Source of the DNA: JBBDMX01 sp040878035
Lineage (GTDB): Bacteria; Planctomycetota; Phycisphaerae; Phycisphaerales; Phycisphaeraceae
Reading direction: 5' to 3'
Length of the DNA stretch: 64,000 nt
Assembly (NCBI GenBank): GCA_040878035.1
Contig: JBBDMX010000059.1
Coordinates: forward strand, 33,617-97,616
How positions within the stretch are numbered: the first letter of the stretch is position 1; each line of letters opens with the position of its first letter. The position numbers and the translations under genes are program-made. The notes beneath the pieces are model-generated. The model saw nothing but the letters and a program-made list of their open reading frames with translations, was not told the DNA's origin and searched no databases. Of the stretch, positions 25,589 through 34,231 are shown piece by piece.

Positions 25589-26179
25589 ATGGCTGATGCC
25601 CCCCCTTCCAACCCCTGGTCCAACCGCAAGGTGATCGTCGCGGTCACCGGCGGGATCGCCGCGTTCAAGTCGGCGACGCTGGTGAGCCGCCTGGTGCAGC
25701 AGGGCGCCGCCGTGCGGGTCATCATGACCGAGGCCGGCACGCGCTTCATTACGCCGTTGACCATGCAGGCCCTGTCCGGCTCGGTGGTGCTCACGAGCAT
25801 CTGGCAGGCGGACGATCGGCCGGATTCGCAGCACATCGGCCTGGCGCGCTGGTGCGACCTATTGATCATCGCCCCGGCCAGCGCCGATATCATCGCCAAG
25901 CTGGCCGCGGGACTGACCGACGATCTGGTGTCACTGACGGCCTGTGCCCTGCCGCGCTCGCCGCATGCCACGCCCCTGCTGCTGGCGCCGGCGATGAACG
26001 CCGACATGTGGGCCAACCCGATCGTGCAGCGCAACGTGGCGACGGCGCGCGACGTCCTGGGCTGCCGATTGGTCGGCCCGGAGGAAGGCTGGCAGGCCTG
26101 CCGCACGAAAGGCGCGGGGCGCATGGCGGAGCCGGAGGCGATCATCGCGGCCGCAGCGGAGTTGATTTCGGAGCACTGA
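25589..26179 (+). CDS. coaC: Phosphopantothenoylcysteine decarboxylase (CoaC-type flavoprotein)
   Basis: A 196-residue HFCD-family flavoprotein that decarboxylates 4'-phosphopantothenoylcysteine in coenzyme A synthesis. It shows the FMN-binding opening VIVAVTGGIAAFKSATLVSR, the catalytic His region HIGLARWCDLLIIAPASADI, the segment AKLAAGLTDDL and the substrate-clamp motif APAMNADMW. Only the CoaC domain is present; the CoaB ligase that is usually fused is absent, so it must be encoded elsewhere. The C-terminal substrate flap region KGAGRMAEPEAI is present. The ATG lies 18 nt after a repeat and no strong ribosome site is visible. Confidence 0.88.
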   Translation: MADAPPSNPWSNRKVIVAVTGGIAAFKSATLVSRLVQQGAAVRVIMTEAGTRFITPLTMQALSGSVVLTSIWQADDRPDSQHIGLARWCDLLIIAPASADIIAKLAAGLTDDLVSLTACALPRSPHATPLLLAPAMNADMWANPIVQRNVATARDVLGCRLVGPEEGWQACRTKGAGRMAEPEAIIAAAAELISEH

Positions 26180-26250
26180 TTCTGCTTTTGCGAAAGTGAA
26201 GCCCGGCCATGCGAGTCTTCGAGCTTGGCCGGGATTTCCTCCGCATCGAT

Positions 26251-26284
26251 CCCCGGCAAGCCCCCCAAGCGGGGCATGCCGGGG
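26251..26284. repeat. Dispersed GC-rich repeat (copy 2, inverted)
   Basis: CCCCGGCAAGCCCCCCAAGC followed by GGGGCATGCCGGGG is the reverse complement of the element at 5291-5318, with one extra C. It lies in the 120-bp gap between the convergent coaC and PNPOx-like genes and may act as a terminator-like stem. Confidence 0.65.
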
Positions 26285-26298
26285 CTTGGCGGGGTGCT

Positions 26299-26760
26299 TC
26301 AAAAAACCGTATCCACCTTGAATCCGAACCCCCGGCGGTTGTCGATCCAACGCAACCACCTCGGCGTCACCTCGTAGAACCGTTCACCACTGATCCGCTG
26401 CTTGAATAATGCGCTGGCGGCGATCAAGGGATACTTGCGGGCATAGGTGGCCAAGGCGTGGCGCGCCTCGGCGGTGCCCGGCGCCAGCGCGCGCGCCGCA
26501 CCCTGAATCTGTAGGCCATGCAGTTGCAGGGCCTGATCGGTATGGGCGTAGATGGTCAGGGCGACACCTGGGCGGCCGACCAAATGCCGGCTATGCGCCG
26601 AGGCCGGATTGCTGACCCAGTACAGCCGCCAGTCAGCATCGCTGGCGTACCACAAGTTGGCGGCATGCGGCAGACCGGCGTCGTCCACCGTCGCCAGGCC
26701 CGCGACCCGCGCGTCGCCAAGAAACCGCGCCACCTCGTCTCGGATCTCAGGTTCGAGCAT
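26299..26760 (-). CDS. Pyridoxamine 5'-phosphate oxidase family protein
   Basis: A 153-residue split-barrel flavin-binding protein. The start EIRDEVARFLGDARVAGLAT and the segment LPHAANLWYASDADWRLYWV, followed by NPASAHSRHLVGRPGVALTI, match the PNPOx-like/general stress FMN-binding barrel. The H-S-R-H-L segment is the usual flavin-phosphate contact. The chosen ATG at 26760 matches the family N-terminus; an upstream in-frame extension overlaps the MFS gene and is rejected. It is 17 nt from the end of the MFS exporter gene on the same strand, so probably co-transcribed. Function as a PNPOx proper is unlikely; a flavin or F420-dependent reductase fits better. Confidence 0.75.
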   Translation of the reverse strand: MLEPEIRDEVARFLGDARVAGLATVDDAGLPHAANLWYASDADWRLYWVSNPASAHSRHLVGRPGVALTIYAHTDQALQLHGLQIQGAARALAPGTAEARHALATYARKYPLIAASALFKQRISGERFYEVTPRWLRWIDNRRGFGFKVDTVF

Positions 26761-26777
26761 AGTCAGGGCAAAGTGGA

Positions 26778-28229
26778 TCAGTGCAGGGTCTCGACCGCCG
26801 GCGTGGTCGATTCGGCGCGTTGCCAGGGCACGAAGCGCGTGGCCAGCAGAAAGACCAGGCCGGCGCCCACGAGGCCGGCGCCAAAGAGGGTCAGCGTCGC
26901 ACGGATGCCCATGAACTGCCCGAGAATGCCGCCGGCAAACGCGCCCAGGGGCATGCCCCCGCGAAACGCCAGCATCTGGAGGCTCATCATTCGCCCACGC
27001 ACATGGTCCGGCGAGGAATACAGGACGGCCGTATTGAGGCGGACCATGATACCGATAAACAAACCCCCGGTTGCGGCGCAAAGCAGGTACAAGAGCAAGA
27101 GGGAATCACTTTGGCCGATCTTCATTTCCACCAGGCCCAGCAGGATGATGATGGGCATGGCGCGCCAGGGCGTGGGGCCATGCCGGCTGCGTGCGGCCAT
27201 GAGCACGGCGGCAAGCATGGCGCCGCCGCCGAACCACACCAGCGTGCCGGCGAAGCTGCGTGCGTCGCCGCCGTGCAGGTCGCTGACCACCGCCGCCAGC
27301 AACTTGGTGATCGGCGCCGACAGAAAGCCCGTGGTGACGATCAGGAGCAGGATGACGCCCAGGTCGGCGCGGCGGCGAACAAACGCCAGGCCCTGACGGA
27401 AGCTCTGGAGCATCGGCCGGTGCTGCACGATCGGCATGGGGATCGCCGGAATGCACAGCAGCGCCGCGATCACCGCCAGGAAGCTCACGGCGTTAATGGC
27501 AAAGCTCCAGGTCGCCCCGAAGTAGAACAGCACCACCCCGCCCAGCGCCGGGCCCAGCATGCGCGAAATGTTGAACTGGAGCGAACCCAGCGCCACGGCA
27601 TTGGACAAATCCTCACGGCCCACCAGCGAGGGCAGCATCGACTGCGCCGCGGGAATGCGCACTGCATCGCCCAGGCCGTTGACCGCCGAGAAGCACACGA
27701 TGTGCCATGGCCGCAGTCGCCCCGTCGCCGCCAGCAGCGACAACAGCGCCGCCAGCACCGCCTGGTAGGCATTGGTGATGATCAGCAGGTGCTTGCGGTT
27801 GATTCGGTCCGCCAACACGCCCGCCAGGGGCAGCATGAGAATCAGGGCGATGCCCTCGCCAAAGGCATTAAGCCCCAGCCAGAACTTGCCCGTCGTGCCG
27901 CTCAAGTCATTGACCAGCCAGTCGCGGGCGATGTTCTGCATCCACGAACCGATGTTCGACACCAGGGCGCCGGCCCAGACGATGCGGTAATAGGGATAGC
28001 GCAACGCCGAGAAGGCGTGGCGCAGGCCACGCACGGGCAACATGATGGGGCCGATGATGCCCTCGGACCGGCCGAGGTTGGCCAGCAGCGCCGACCATCG
28101 ACCCGAGACGCGCTCGCGATGGCCCTCGACAATCAGCGCCGGATCCTGGGCGTCGCCCTCACGCGACGCATCGGCGCCACTACCCGGCAACGGGGACGGA
28201 TCGGAAAAATCAGACGAACGCTCGGACAT
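26778..28229 (-). CDS. MFS transporter, EntS-like
   Basis: A 483-residue major facilitator superfamily protein with 10-12 membrane helices after a hydrophilic N-terminus of about 70 residues. Landmarks: YPYYRIVWAGALVSNIGSWMQ opening the first helix, LPLAGVLADRINRKHLLIIT for the conserved loop 2-3 motif, and DHVRGRMMSLQMLAFRGGMP in the second half. This pattern is that of the enterobactin-exporter (EntS/MFS_3) branch. Substrate is unknown; export of a small secondary metabolite is plausible. The ATG at 28229 has AAGG seven nt upstream, one codon after a GTG. It leads a two-gene unit with the PNPOx-like gene. Confidence 0.85.
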   Translation of the reverse strand: MSERSSDFSDPSPLPGSGADASREGDAQDPALIVEGHRERVSGRWSALLANLGRSEGIIGPIMLPVRGLRHAFSALRYPYYRIVWAGALVSNIGSWMQNIARDWLVNDLSGTTGKFWLGLNAFGEGIALILMLPLAGVLADRINRKHLLIITNAYQAVLAALLSLLAATGRLRPWHIVCFSAVNGLGDAVRIPAAQSMLPSLVGREDLSNAVALGSLQFNISRMLGPALGGVVLFYFGATWSFAINAVSFLAVIAALLCIPAIPMPIVQHRPMLQSFRQGLAFVRRRADLGVILLLIVTTGFLSAPITKLLAAVVSDLHGGDARSFAGTLVWFGGGAMLAAVLMAARSRHGPTPWRAMPIIILLGLVEMKIGQSDSLLLLYLLCAATGGLFIGIMVRLNTAVLYSSPDHVRGRMMSLQMLAFRGGMPLGAFAGGILGQFMGIRATLTLFGAGLVGAGLVFLLATRFVPWQRAESTTPAVETLH

Positions 28230-28332
28230 CACAGCCTTGGAGGATACCTAGCCACAGCGAACAAGGCGCGGCGTAGCCGTCACCGAAGAAAACAGCCGCG
28301 GACAAATGCGCATGAACGCGGCTCCTCGGACC

Positions 28333-29232
28333 CTACTCCGGCGACGACGTCGCCGACTCGGTTGACCGGCGATAGTCCGACGGGCTTAGTCCCATTTCCT
28401 TGTGGAACACCCGGCTGAAGTAGAAAGCATCAGGGAACCCCACCGCGGCGCCGGCGGCACGAATGGTCAGCCCGCCATGTGCCAGCAGGTGCGCCGCGCG
28501 TTCGAGCTTGAGCCGGCGATGGTGCTGGAGCGGTGTCACGCCCAGTGCCTTGCGAAACAGGCGATTGAGATGCTGCGGCGAATAGCCCACCAACCTCGCC
28601 AGTTCCGCGAGGTCCAAGTCCTGCGCCACGCGCTCCTGAAGAATCTCCAGCACGCGGCGAAGCAGGGGATCGACCGCGGCGCTGTCGCGATGCTCATCGG
28701 GCGACTGGCGCAGCAGCAGTTCCAGCACGATCAGCCGGGCCCATCCGGCCTGGTACGATCGGCACACCGCCGGCTCGGCGCCCAATCGCTCCCACTCGAC
28801 TCGAGCCCCGCGCAGATAGCGCTCCAGCCGGCTCCGCGACGCCACGGGCAAACTACGCGGCGGGGTCAGCAACGCAAACACGTCCTGACCGCCCGGCAGC
28901 GTCGGCTCCACGTGAATTGACAACAGCGTCAACTTCTTGCTCAGGCTGTAGCCCCGATGCAACACGTGCGGCGGCACAACCGCCAACCGCCCCCGCTCCA
29001 GCGGGTGCTCCTGCCCATCGATCACCCACATCGCCCGCCCCCGCGGCACGTGGATGAAGTTCCAGTCCTGCACGATCCGCGGCGGCAGCGTGTAGCCGTT
29101 CTCCAGCCGCTGGTACGTGCAGATGTTCGTGCGCACCCGCAAGTGGAGCAGCACGAAACTTAGCAGCGAATCGCGAACCGGTAGTTGGACCGCCGTGGCG
29201 CCCATGATCCGCGACAAGGTACGCCAGATCAT
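28333..29232 (-). CDS. AraC family transcriptional regulator
   Basis: A 299-residue regulator. The N-terminal part (residues ~30-150) is a cupin-like sensor barrel, with WNFIHVPRGRAMWVIDGQEH and PLERGRLAVVPPHVLHRGYS. The C-terminal AraC/XylS domain (~200-290) has two helix-turn-helix units: LAELARLVGYSPQHLNRLFR and then IRAAGAAVGFPDAFYFSRVF before MGLSPSDYRR. Such regulators usually sense a sugar or related ligand. The adjacent uroporphyrinogen-decarboxylase-like gene on the same strand upstream is a likely target or co-member, by context only. Confidence 0.9.
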   Translation of the reverse strand: MIWRTLSRIMGATAVQLPVRDSLLSFVLLHLRVRTNICTYQRLENGYTLPPRIVQDWNFIHVPRGRAMWVIDGQEHPLERGRLAVVPPHVLHRGYSLSKKLTLLSIHVEPTLPGGQDVFALLTPPRSLPVASRSRLERYLRGARVEWERLGAEPAVCRSYQAGWARLIVLELLLRQSPDEHRDSAAVDPLLRRVLEILQERVAQDLDLAELARLVGYSPQHLNRLFRKALGVTPLQHHRRLKLERAAHLLAHGGLTIRAAGAAVGFPDAFYFSRVFHKEMGLSPSDYRRSTESATSSPE

Positions 29233-29270
29233 GACCGTCGGCGAATGACAAACCGTTTAGCGGGCATACG

Positions 29271-29300
29271 CCCGTAGGGTGACGCCAAGCGTCCCACGGG
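29271..29300 (-). terminator. Imperfect hairpin after the URO-D-like gene
   Basis: CCCGTAGGGTGACGC and GCGTCCCACGGG form a bulged stem of about 12 base pairs just downstream of the URO-D-like gene and ahead of the AraC gene on the minus strand. It could limit read-through. There is no T-run. Confidence 0.35.
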
Positions 29301-29312
29301 CCGTGCGGAACT

Positions 29313-30464
29313 TCACAGCCACCCCGTCGCCTGCGCCAGCAGCCGGTTGTACTCGACGAAATTAGGCCACGACACATCCGCCGGCACGCCGTGGTCGCAA
29401 CTGGGAATGAACCCCCCCGCCTGGATCGCCGGCTTAAGACGGTCGATCTCATCGCGCAGGGCCTGTCCGCCCTTGGCGATCGCCCGCTTGTCCACACCGC
29501 CGTGGTACGCCATGCGCTTGCCGTAGGTCCGCTGATACGCCAGCAGGTCATTGCCCGCCGCCACCTCGATCGGCTCGTTGACATTGAACCCCGCCTCGAT
29601 CCACACGGGAAGCAGCTCGCCGATGTGGCCGTCGGAGTCCACGTTGTACAGCGGCACGCCGGCGCTGGTGATGATCTCGTGCCAGCATTTCCAGCAGGGC
29701 AGCAGGAACTCCCGGCTCATCGCCGCGCCGATCATCGGCTTTTCCTTGTACGCCATATCCTCGCTGACATACAGAAAGTCCGGCTGCACATGCTTGAGCA
29801 CGCGCTGGAGCATCTGCGCGATGAAGTCCTGCCAGAAGCTGATCATGTCGCGCACAAAGTCCGGGTCGTCCAGGAAAAGCATGCACAGGTTCTCGAATCC
29901 CAGCCATTCGCGCAATTGCCAGAACGGCCCCGAGCAGGTCAAGGCCCAGATATACGGGCGGTCGCGCATCAGCGCCCCGCGCTGCGCCAGGTCGGCGGGC
30001 CGGCGGGCCGGGTCATCGACCTTGTAGCGCTCCTTCATCGCCTCCCAATCCTCGCGCGATTCCACCGGGCACTTGATCCACGAGCGCGTCACAAAGTCGA
30101 TCGCGTTGCGCAGGTAGCTCACATCGAATTCGTCGGAAATCTCGCAGATGTTGCCCTTCCAGTCCTGCACGATCAGACTGCCCGGGGCCGAACTGCCCGC
30201 CGGCGCCGGACGATGCTCGATCACCTTCTCCTCAAACTGCGGAATCATCCGCAGATCGATGGGCATCTCCACGCGCGCCACCTTCGCCGCCGGCGCGATG
30301 CCCAACAGTTCGCGGATGTAGCCGTGGTAGTCCTTCACATCCGCCGGTAAGCCCTGGCGATACCACGCCTCGCGCGTGCTCTTGCGCCCGCTGCCGGGGT
30401 TGAAGGGCACGCGGTCCACGGGCTCAAACCGCAACGCCGCAATGAATCGTTCACGATCATTCAT
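29313..30464 (-). CDS. Uroporphyrinogen decarboxylase-like methyltransferase family protein
   Basis: A 383-residue protein of the URO-D/MtaA superfamily. It opens MNDRERFIAALRFEPVDRVP, the typical start of the family of corrinoid-linked methyltransferases rather than true HemE. Later landmarks are YIWALTCSGPFWQLREWLGF, YVSEDMAYKEKPMIGAAMSR, LYNVDSDGHIGELLPVWIEA and SCDHGVPADVSWPNFVEYN; the His/Cys pair fits a metal-binding site of the family. In planctomycetes and Lentisphaerae such genes are often scattered near AraC regulators, as here. AAGGTG lies six nt upstream of the ATG at 30464. Haem synthesis is unlikely; methyl-group transfer is the inferred role. Confidence 0.8.
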   Translation of the reverse strand: MNDRERFIAALRFEPVDRVPFNPGSGRKSTREAWYRQGLPADVKDYHGYIRELLGIAPAAKVARVEMPIDLRMIPQFEEKVIEHRPAPAGSSAPGSLIVQDWKGNICEISDEFDVSYLRNAIDFVTRSWIKCPVESREDWEAMKERYKVDDPARRPADLAQRGALMRDRPYIWALTCSGPFWQLREWLGFENLCMLFLDDPDFVRDMISFWQDFIAQMLQRVLKHVQPDFLYVSEDMAYKEKPMIGAAMSREFLLPCWKCWHEIITSAGVPLYNVDSDGHIGELLPVWIEAGFNVNEPIEVAAGNDLLAYQRTYGKRMAYHGGVDKRAIAKGGQALRDEIDRLKPAIQAGGFIPSCDHGVPADVSWPNFVEYNRLLAQATGWL

Positions 30465-30826
30465 AAGGTTCACCTTGTTCGTGTGCCGGCCCCCCGGATC
30501 CCCGGCTCCGGAAGTCCGCGCGAGCGCGCGGACCGCTGACGCAGGAAGGATCATACTTCGGACCAAGTTGTCCTTGAATAGCGGGTGCGAACACAGGCAT
30601 GGACAAAATGAACCGCCGGCCATTGCTCGCAACCACCCTTTCCCAAGCCGGGCCAGAGGCTTTGTGCCGGCACGGGCCCGGGGGCCGGGCTCCGGGGTCC
30701 GGGGGCCGGGGCAGGGGGTTCGAGTCCGGGGGCCGGTGCCACATTGCAGTGCGCTCGCACCGCGACGATAATCCCGTTATTCACGGTCTGGGGGCCGGGC
30801 GGCGGACGCTCGGCGGGAGTCCGAAC
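30465..30826. other. Intergenic region with GC-rich repeats
   Basis: A 360-bp divergent gap. A copy of a 32-nt dispersed repeat (AAGCCGGGCCAGAGGCTTTG, continuing to CGGG) lies at 30645-30676; two inverted relatives occur at 33891-34004. From 30672 to 30735 there are runs of four or five G (GGGCCGGGCTCCGGGGTCCG and similar). No gene is supported; promoters for the URO-D-like gene and the membrane protein must be here. Confidence 0.6.
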
Positions 30827-31027
30827 ATGGCTGATATCGATCTGGCGCAACGTTTCCCCGATTTCAAGCCCGTTGCCGAGGCGCCCTCGCTGGCGACCCT
30901 TAATGGGTGCGGGCTGCGCGTATACGGCCGCAGCGACCAGGACGCGGAAACCGGCACCTATCTCAAGCACTACTGCTTATGCCTGTTGTACCTGCTCCTC
31001 TTCATCCCTGGAGTGTCCCGTCATTAA
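30827..31027 (+). CDS. N-terminal part of a membrane PH-like protein, frameshifted
   Basis: 66 residues starting MADIDLAQRFPDFKPVAEAP. The segment LATLNGCGLRVYGRSDQDAE, then TGTYLKHYCLCLLYLLLFIP, matches the opening of a family of planctomycete membrane proteins (S-L-x-T-L-N-G-I-G-T-x-L-Y-G-x-R-D, then TGTYV and a first helix). The frame stops right after FIPGVSRH. The expected continuation (Y-R-V-I-x) is found one frame over from 31021, so one base appears to be missing near 31013-31022. The two halves together would give a protein of about 220 residues. Confidence 0.55.
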   Translation: MADIDLAQRFPDFKPVAEAPSLATLNGCGLRVYGRSDQDAETGTYLKHYCLCLLYLLLFIPGVSRH

Positions 31028-31496
31028 GCAACCCGCGGCGCCGACAAGCCTGACCATTTGCAGCATCACTGCGGGGTACCTGGCCCTGACGGTAGGCATG
31101 TGTGTGGGCGGGTACTTTTTCTGGCCGCTGCTGCTGGGCGGCGCGGGACTGGCGCTGGTGGGTTTGTACTGCTATCTCTACTGGGCGCCGGTGGCTTATG
31201 AACTGGCTGGCGACACGCTGACGGTGTTCTTCCGCGCCTGCCGCAAGCGCTTCACCGGCGCCACCGGCTGCCAACGCATCGACCAGCCGCTGTCGATGTG
31301 GACAACGATGCGCGTGTGCGGCAACGGGGGCGTGTTCGCCGGCTGCGGCCTATGCTACAACCGCCGCTGGGGCCTCTTCCACGCCTACGTCACCCGCGAA
31401 AAGCACCCCGCGCTCGTATTGGTCGAAACTAGCCGCGGCAAGGTCCTCATCAGCCCGCGCGATCCTGAAGCGTTCGTATCGGAGGGGGGCGGATAA
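31023..31496 (+). CDS. Membrane protein with PH-like domain (C-terminal part of split gene)
   Basis: About 157 residues following the frameshift. It has a double membrane hairpin (LTICSITAGYLALTVGMCVG and FFWPLLLGGAGLALVGLYCY) and then a soluble domain ending VLVETSRGKVLISPRDPEAF. That tail resembles small bacterial PH domains, in which a V-x-x-x-S-P-x-D-P-E-x-F helix ends the fold. No good start codon is present in this frame before ATG at 31098, which is inside the first helix. Hence it is read as the rest of the upstream gene. The stop overlaps the next ATG as TAATG, so the genes are coupled. Confidence 0.55.
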   Translation: MKQPAAPTSLTICSITAGYLALTVGMCVGGYFFWPLLLGGAGLALVGLYCYLYWAPVAYELAGDTLTVFFRACRKRFTGATGCQRIDQPLSMWTTMRVCGNGGVFAGCGLCYNRRWGLFHAYVTREKHPALVLVETSRGKVLISPRDPEAFVSEGGG

Positions 31497-32368
31497 TGTC
31501 GCAGGTTGCACCCGAGTCCGCCGACGCCACTGCGCGCATGTCGCTCGACGACGCAATCTACTGCCCGCACTGCGGCTACGACCTGCGCATGCTCAGCGGC
31601 GCGGCGTGCCCCGAGTGCGGCGGCGAAGTGGACCTGGCGGCCCTGCGGAAGTCGCAGATTCCCTGGACCGAGCGGCGAAGCATCGGCCGCGCCCGCGCCC
31701 TGTTCGGCACCGCCTGGCGCGTCAGCTTCCACACCCGACAGTTCTGCCAGGAAATGTCCCGGCCGGTGGACTACCGCCAAGCCCGGCGGTTCCAGGTCAC
31801 GGTCGTTGCCTGGAACGCGGCATGGCTTGGGGCGGCGGCCCTCGTGACTCTGGGCTGCCTATGGGCGCAGAATGATCAAGACCATCCGCTGTGGACTGCG
31901 GGTATCGCGGCCCTGATCGGCGTGCCGTTTTTCGCCGCGACACTGCTGCTGATCACGGGCGTGCACACGTACTGGTTCCACCGGCGGCAGTTGTCGGTCG
32001 AACAGCAGAACCGCGCACTGGCGCTGGGCTACTACGCCTGTGCGCCACTGGCATATCTGCCGTTGATCGTGGTCTTCATCCTGGCGTGCGTGGTGGGCAT
32101 GGTTGTGGCCGAGGAATACGCCGATTGGCCGATGGAAACGGCGGCGGAGCTGCTCTTCGTGGTCGGCTTGGGATGCCTGGCGGGCATTCCCGTCGCCTTT
32201 TGGCGCACCTGCCTGTCCATGGCCTCACACGCCGCCCGCCGCGAGTCGGGCGCTATCGTGCTGATGGCGATCACTCTACCCCTGCTATGGCTGCTGCTGG
32301 CCGGCCTTATTCTGGGGTTAATCCCCTTCCTCATCCTGCACACGTGGTTCATCTTCCGGACGCTCTGA
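31496..32368 (+). CDS. Zinc-ribbon membrane protein of unknown function
   Basis: A 290-residue protein. Residues ~22-42 form a zinc ribbon: CPHCGYDLRMLSGAACPECG, with four Cys, of a kind widespread in planctomycetes. The rest has four to five membrane helices, for example VVAWNAAWLGAAALVTLGCL (~105-125), GIAALIGVPFFAATLLLITG (~140-160), YLPLIVVFILACVVGMVVAE (~185-205) and a final MAITLPLLWLLLAGLILGLI. It is coupled to the preceding PH-like gene by TAATG. Its last 51 nt overlap the convergent gene. Role unknown. Confidence 0.75.
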   Translation: MSQVAPESADATARMSLDDAIYCPHCGYDLRMLSGAACPECGGEVDLAALRKSQIPWTERRSIGRARALFGTAWRVSFHTRQFCQEMSRPVDYRQARRFQVTVVAWNAAWLGAAALVTLGCLWAQNDQDHPLWTAGIAALIGVPFFAATLLLITGVHTYWFHRRQLSVEQQNRALALGYYACAPLAYLPLIVVFILACVVGMVVAEEYADWPMETAAELLFVVGLGCLAGIPVAFWRTCLSMASHAARRESGAIVLMAITLPLLWLLLAGLILGLIPFLILHTWFIFRTL

Positions 32369-33838
32369 CGGCGCAGGCGGCGTGGCCGCTAGCGCCGGCT
32401 TATCAAGCAGAAAAAACTGGTCGTGGCCGCTATGGTAGCGCTTGACACCAAAGATGGTGCCGTCGGCCTTGAGCGGCACCACGCCGCCCTGATCGACGCC
32501 ATCGCGACCGACGCTGTATAGGATCGCCGGACCGACCGTTCCGGCGTCGGTGGGAGCGCCGTTGGGCAGATACTGAATCGGCGCGGGCTGCGGCGCAAAC
32601 GGGTCCTGCGGCACGGCGGGCAAGTACGCAGGCACCAGATCGGCCAATGTCGCCGGACGCCGACCGTGTTCCAACTCGTAGAGCTTGATCGCCAGCGCGG
32701 TCGCCGCCATGTGCGAGTGCGCCACTGGGCTGCACCAAGGCCACACCTCAACGCCATAGTTGGGCATCAAGGACAGTGATAGCGGATGCATGGAGCGCAG
32801 CTTCAAGGCTCGCCGACTTTCCATATCCACTGAACTGGTGTATGCGGAGAAGTCCGTAGCCGTCGCGGACTTTCGCGTTGCAACAATTACTGTGCCATAC
32901 CAACGAAGCAGCATAGCGGCGTCGTACTCGAGGACGGGCCGGCCAACCGTCAGCAGCAGACAATCTGGAACATCGGTCTCCACGAGGCTGAAATCACTGA
33001 GTTGCAGCCGCTTATTGAACAGTGCTCCCAGTGCGTCATAGCCCACGACGCGTTCACCAATCCATCCCCTGCTCCAGACTCGCCGAGGAGCCTCCAAATC
33101 CAGGAACTCCCCAATCAACCGCGGCGCATGTTGGCGAAGTGCCTCGCCGCGCCCTTCCAGATCAACTGCGGGTTCGATCAACATGCGCTCCATCGCGTCG
33201 GTTCCAACCACGCGGATGAAAAAGGCGTTCAAAGCGCCATTGCAGCCTTGCGCTTCGATATCGTCCGACTCCCCCAAACTGAGGATGTATCCGATCAAGT
33301 CCAAGGCGACCCGATCCTGACCGATGCGATCAGCGCGATAAGCAGCGTCGGCAAGCAAGTAACACAAGAGATTCGGACAGTCAGGGACGCGCCACCCTCC
33401 CACCAATGGACTTTGCACCGATAGGCGCCAATCGCATACTGCCTTCTGGCTCCCTTGCAGCAGCAATTCGAGGGCTGGCCTGCATTGCACCAGATACGCC
33501 GCGTTGTCCGTAATGGGGTCCGGGTGCCTGTCCGGCTCCGAGTACCAGTCGCTCTCAGTGATCAGCTTCCCATCCACCAACGGCCAGGCCGCCAGCGCCT
33601 GCTGGTAGTACCACGCCGCGTTGTCCTGATCGGCGACTGGCGGGCGGATCAGGTCCTTGGCCTCGATCGGCTCGCCGCGGTCGCGGATCGCCTGCACCGC
33701 CGCCTCGAGCCGCTGGTGAATCGTGTGCGCCCAGTACCAGCGCAGGCCGGCGAACGCCAGCAGTGCGATCACCAGAGCGGCCGACAGCCGCTTGAGCCAC
33801 CAATACCGACGCGGATAGGGTTGAGGCTCCCCGTTCAT
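32318..33838 (-). CDS. Membrane-anchored protein of unknown function (planctomycete type)
   Basis: A 506-residue protein with one N-terminal membrane helix (KRLSAALVIALLAFAGLRWY, residues ~16-36) followed by a large extracytoplasmic domain. Near residue 390-430 it reads AATALAIKLYELEHGRRPAT and LADLVPAYLPAVPQDPFAPQ. This is a pattern seen in pseudopilin-associated and other planctomycete surface proteins, followed by ILYSVGRDGVDQGG, a phrase typical of the same group (Y-S-x-G-x-D-x-x-D-D/Q-G-G). No catalytic motif is visible. The 3' end overlaps the zinc-ribbon gene by 51 nt, tail to tail. Confidence 0.7.
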   Translation of the reverse strand: MNGEPQPYPRRYWWLKRLSAALVIALLAFAGLRWYWAHTIHQRLEAAVQAIRDRGEPIEAKDLIRPPVADQDNAAWYYQQALAAWPLVDGKLITESDWYSEPDRHPDPITDNAAYLVQCRPALELLLQGSQKAVCDWRLSVQSPLVGGWRVPDCPNLLCYLLADAAYRADRIGQDRVALDLIGYILSLGESDDIEAQGCNGALNAFFIRVVGTDAMERMLIEPAVDLEGRGEALRQHAPRLIGEFLDLEAPRRVWSRGWIGERVVGYDALGALFNKRLQLSDFSLVETDVPDCLLLTVGRPVLEYDAAMLLRWYGTVIVATRKSATATDFSAYTSSVDMESRRALKLRSMHPLSLSLMPNYGVEVWPWCSPVAHSHMAATALAIKLYELEHGRRPATLADLVPAYLPAVPQDPFAPQPAPIQYLPNGAPTDAGTVGPAILYSVGRDGVDQGGVVPLKADGTIFGVKRYHSGHDQFFLLDKPALAATPPAPSERPEDEPRVQDEEGD

Positions 33839-33890
33839 AGGCCAACACTCCCACGGACACCGCTCGCCCGCATTCTAACCGGCGATGGGC

Positions 33891-34004
33891 AAGCCGGGGC
33901 AGAGGCTTTGCGCCGCCCCGGGTTCTCCTTGCCACACGTTCGCGGTTTCGGACCCCCCCCCGGAGCCCCCGACCCGGGCCGGCGCAAAGCCTCTGGCCCG
34001 GCTT
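33891..34004. repeat. Inverted pair of a 32-nt dispersed repeat upstream of prfC
   Basis: The left arm at 33891-33922 (AAGCCGGGGCAGAGGCTTTG and on to CCCCGGG) is matched by the reverse complement at 33973-34004 with only two mismatches in 32 nt. A third copy is at 30645-30676. The loop includes a run of nine C. The remainder of the 33839-34231 gap has no gene and must contain the prfC promoter. Confidence 0.85.
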
Positions 34005-34231
34005 GGCAAGACGTAGGCGTTTCCCACGGCACCGGCGTCGACTGACTGGGAACTCGTGATTGCCTACAATAGTCCCGCTATGACTAACCCCCACGCTCCA
34101 ATTCCGCATCCTGCCGCTCTCGCTGACCGCGGTAGTCCCACCTGAGACGTTCTTCCCTTTCATTGCGCCATTGTGACACCTGCCATCCCCACGGCTGCGT
34201 TAGCCTCATAGCTGTATTAGCCCGATTCCCC

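Noticed and set aside
26781..28418. 545-residue open frame on the + strand
   Set aside because: Antisense of the MFS gene; His/Arg/Gln-rich composition typical of shadows.
30715..30735. tRNA T-arm-like sequence GGTTCGAGTCC
   Set aside because: No acceptor stem, anticodon arm or D-arm can be built around it; it is part of a G-run repeat region.
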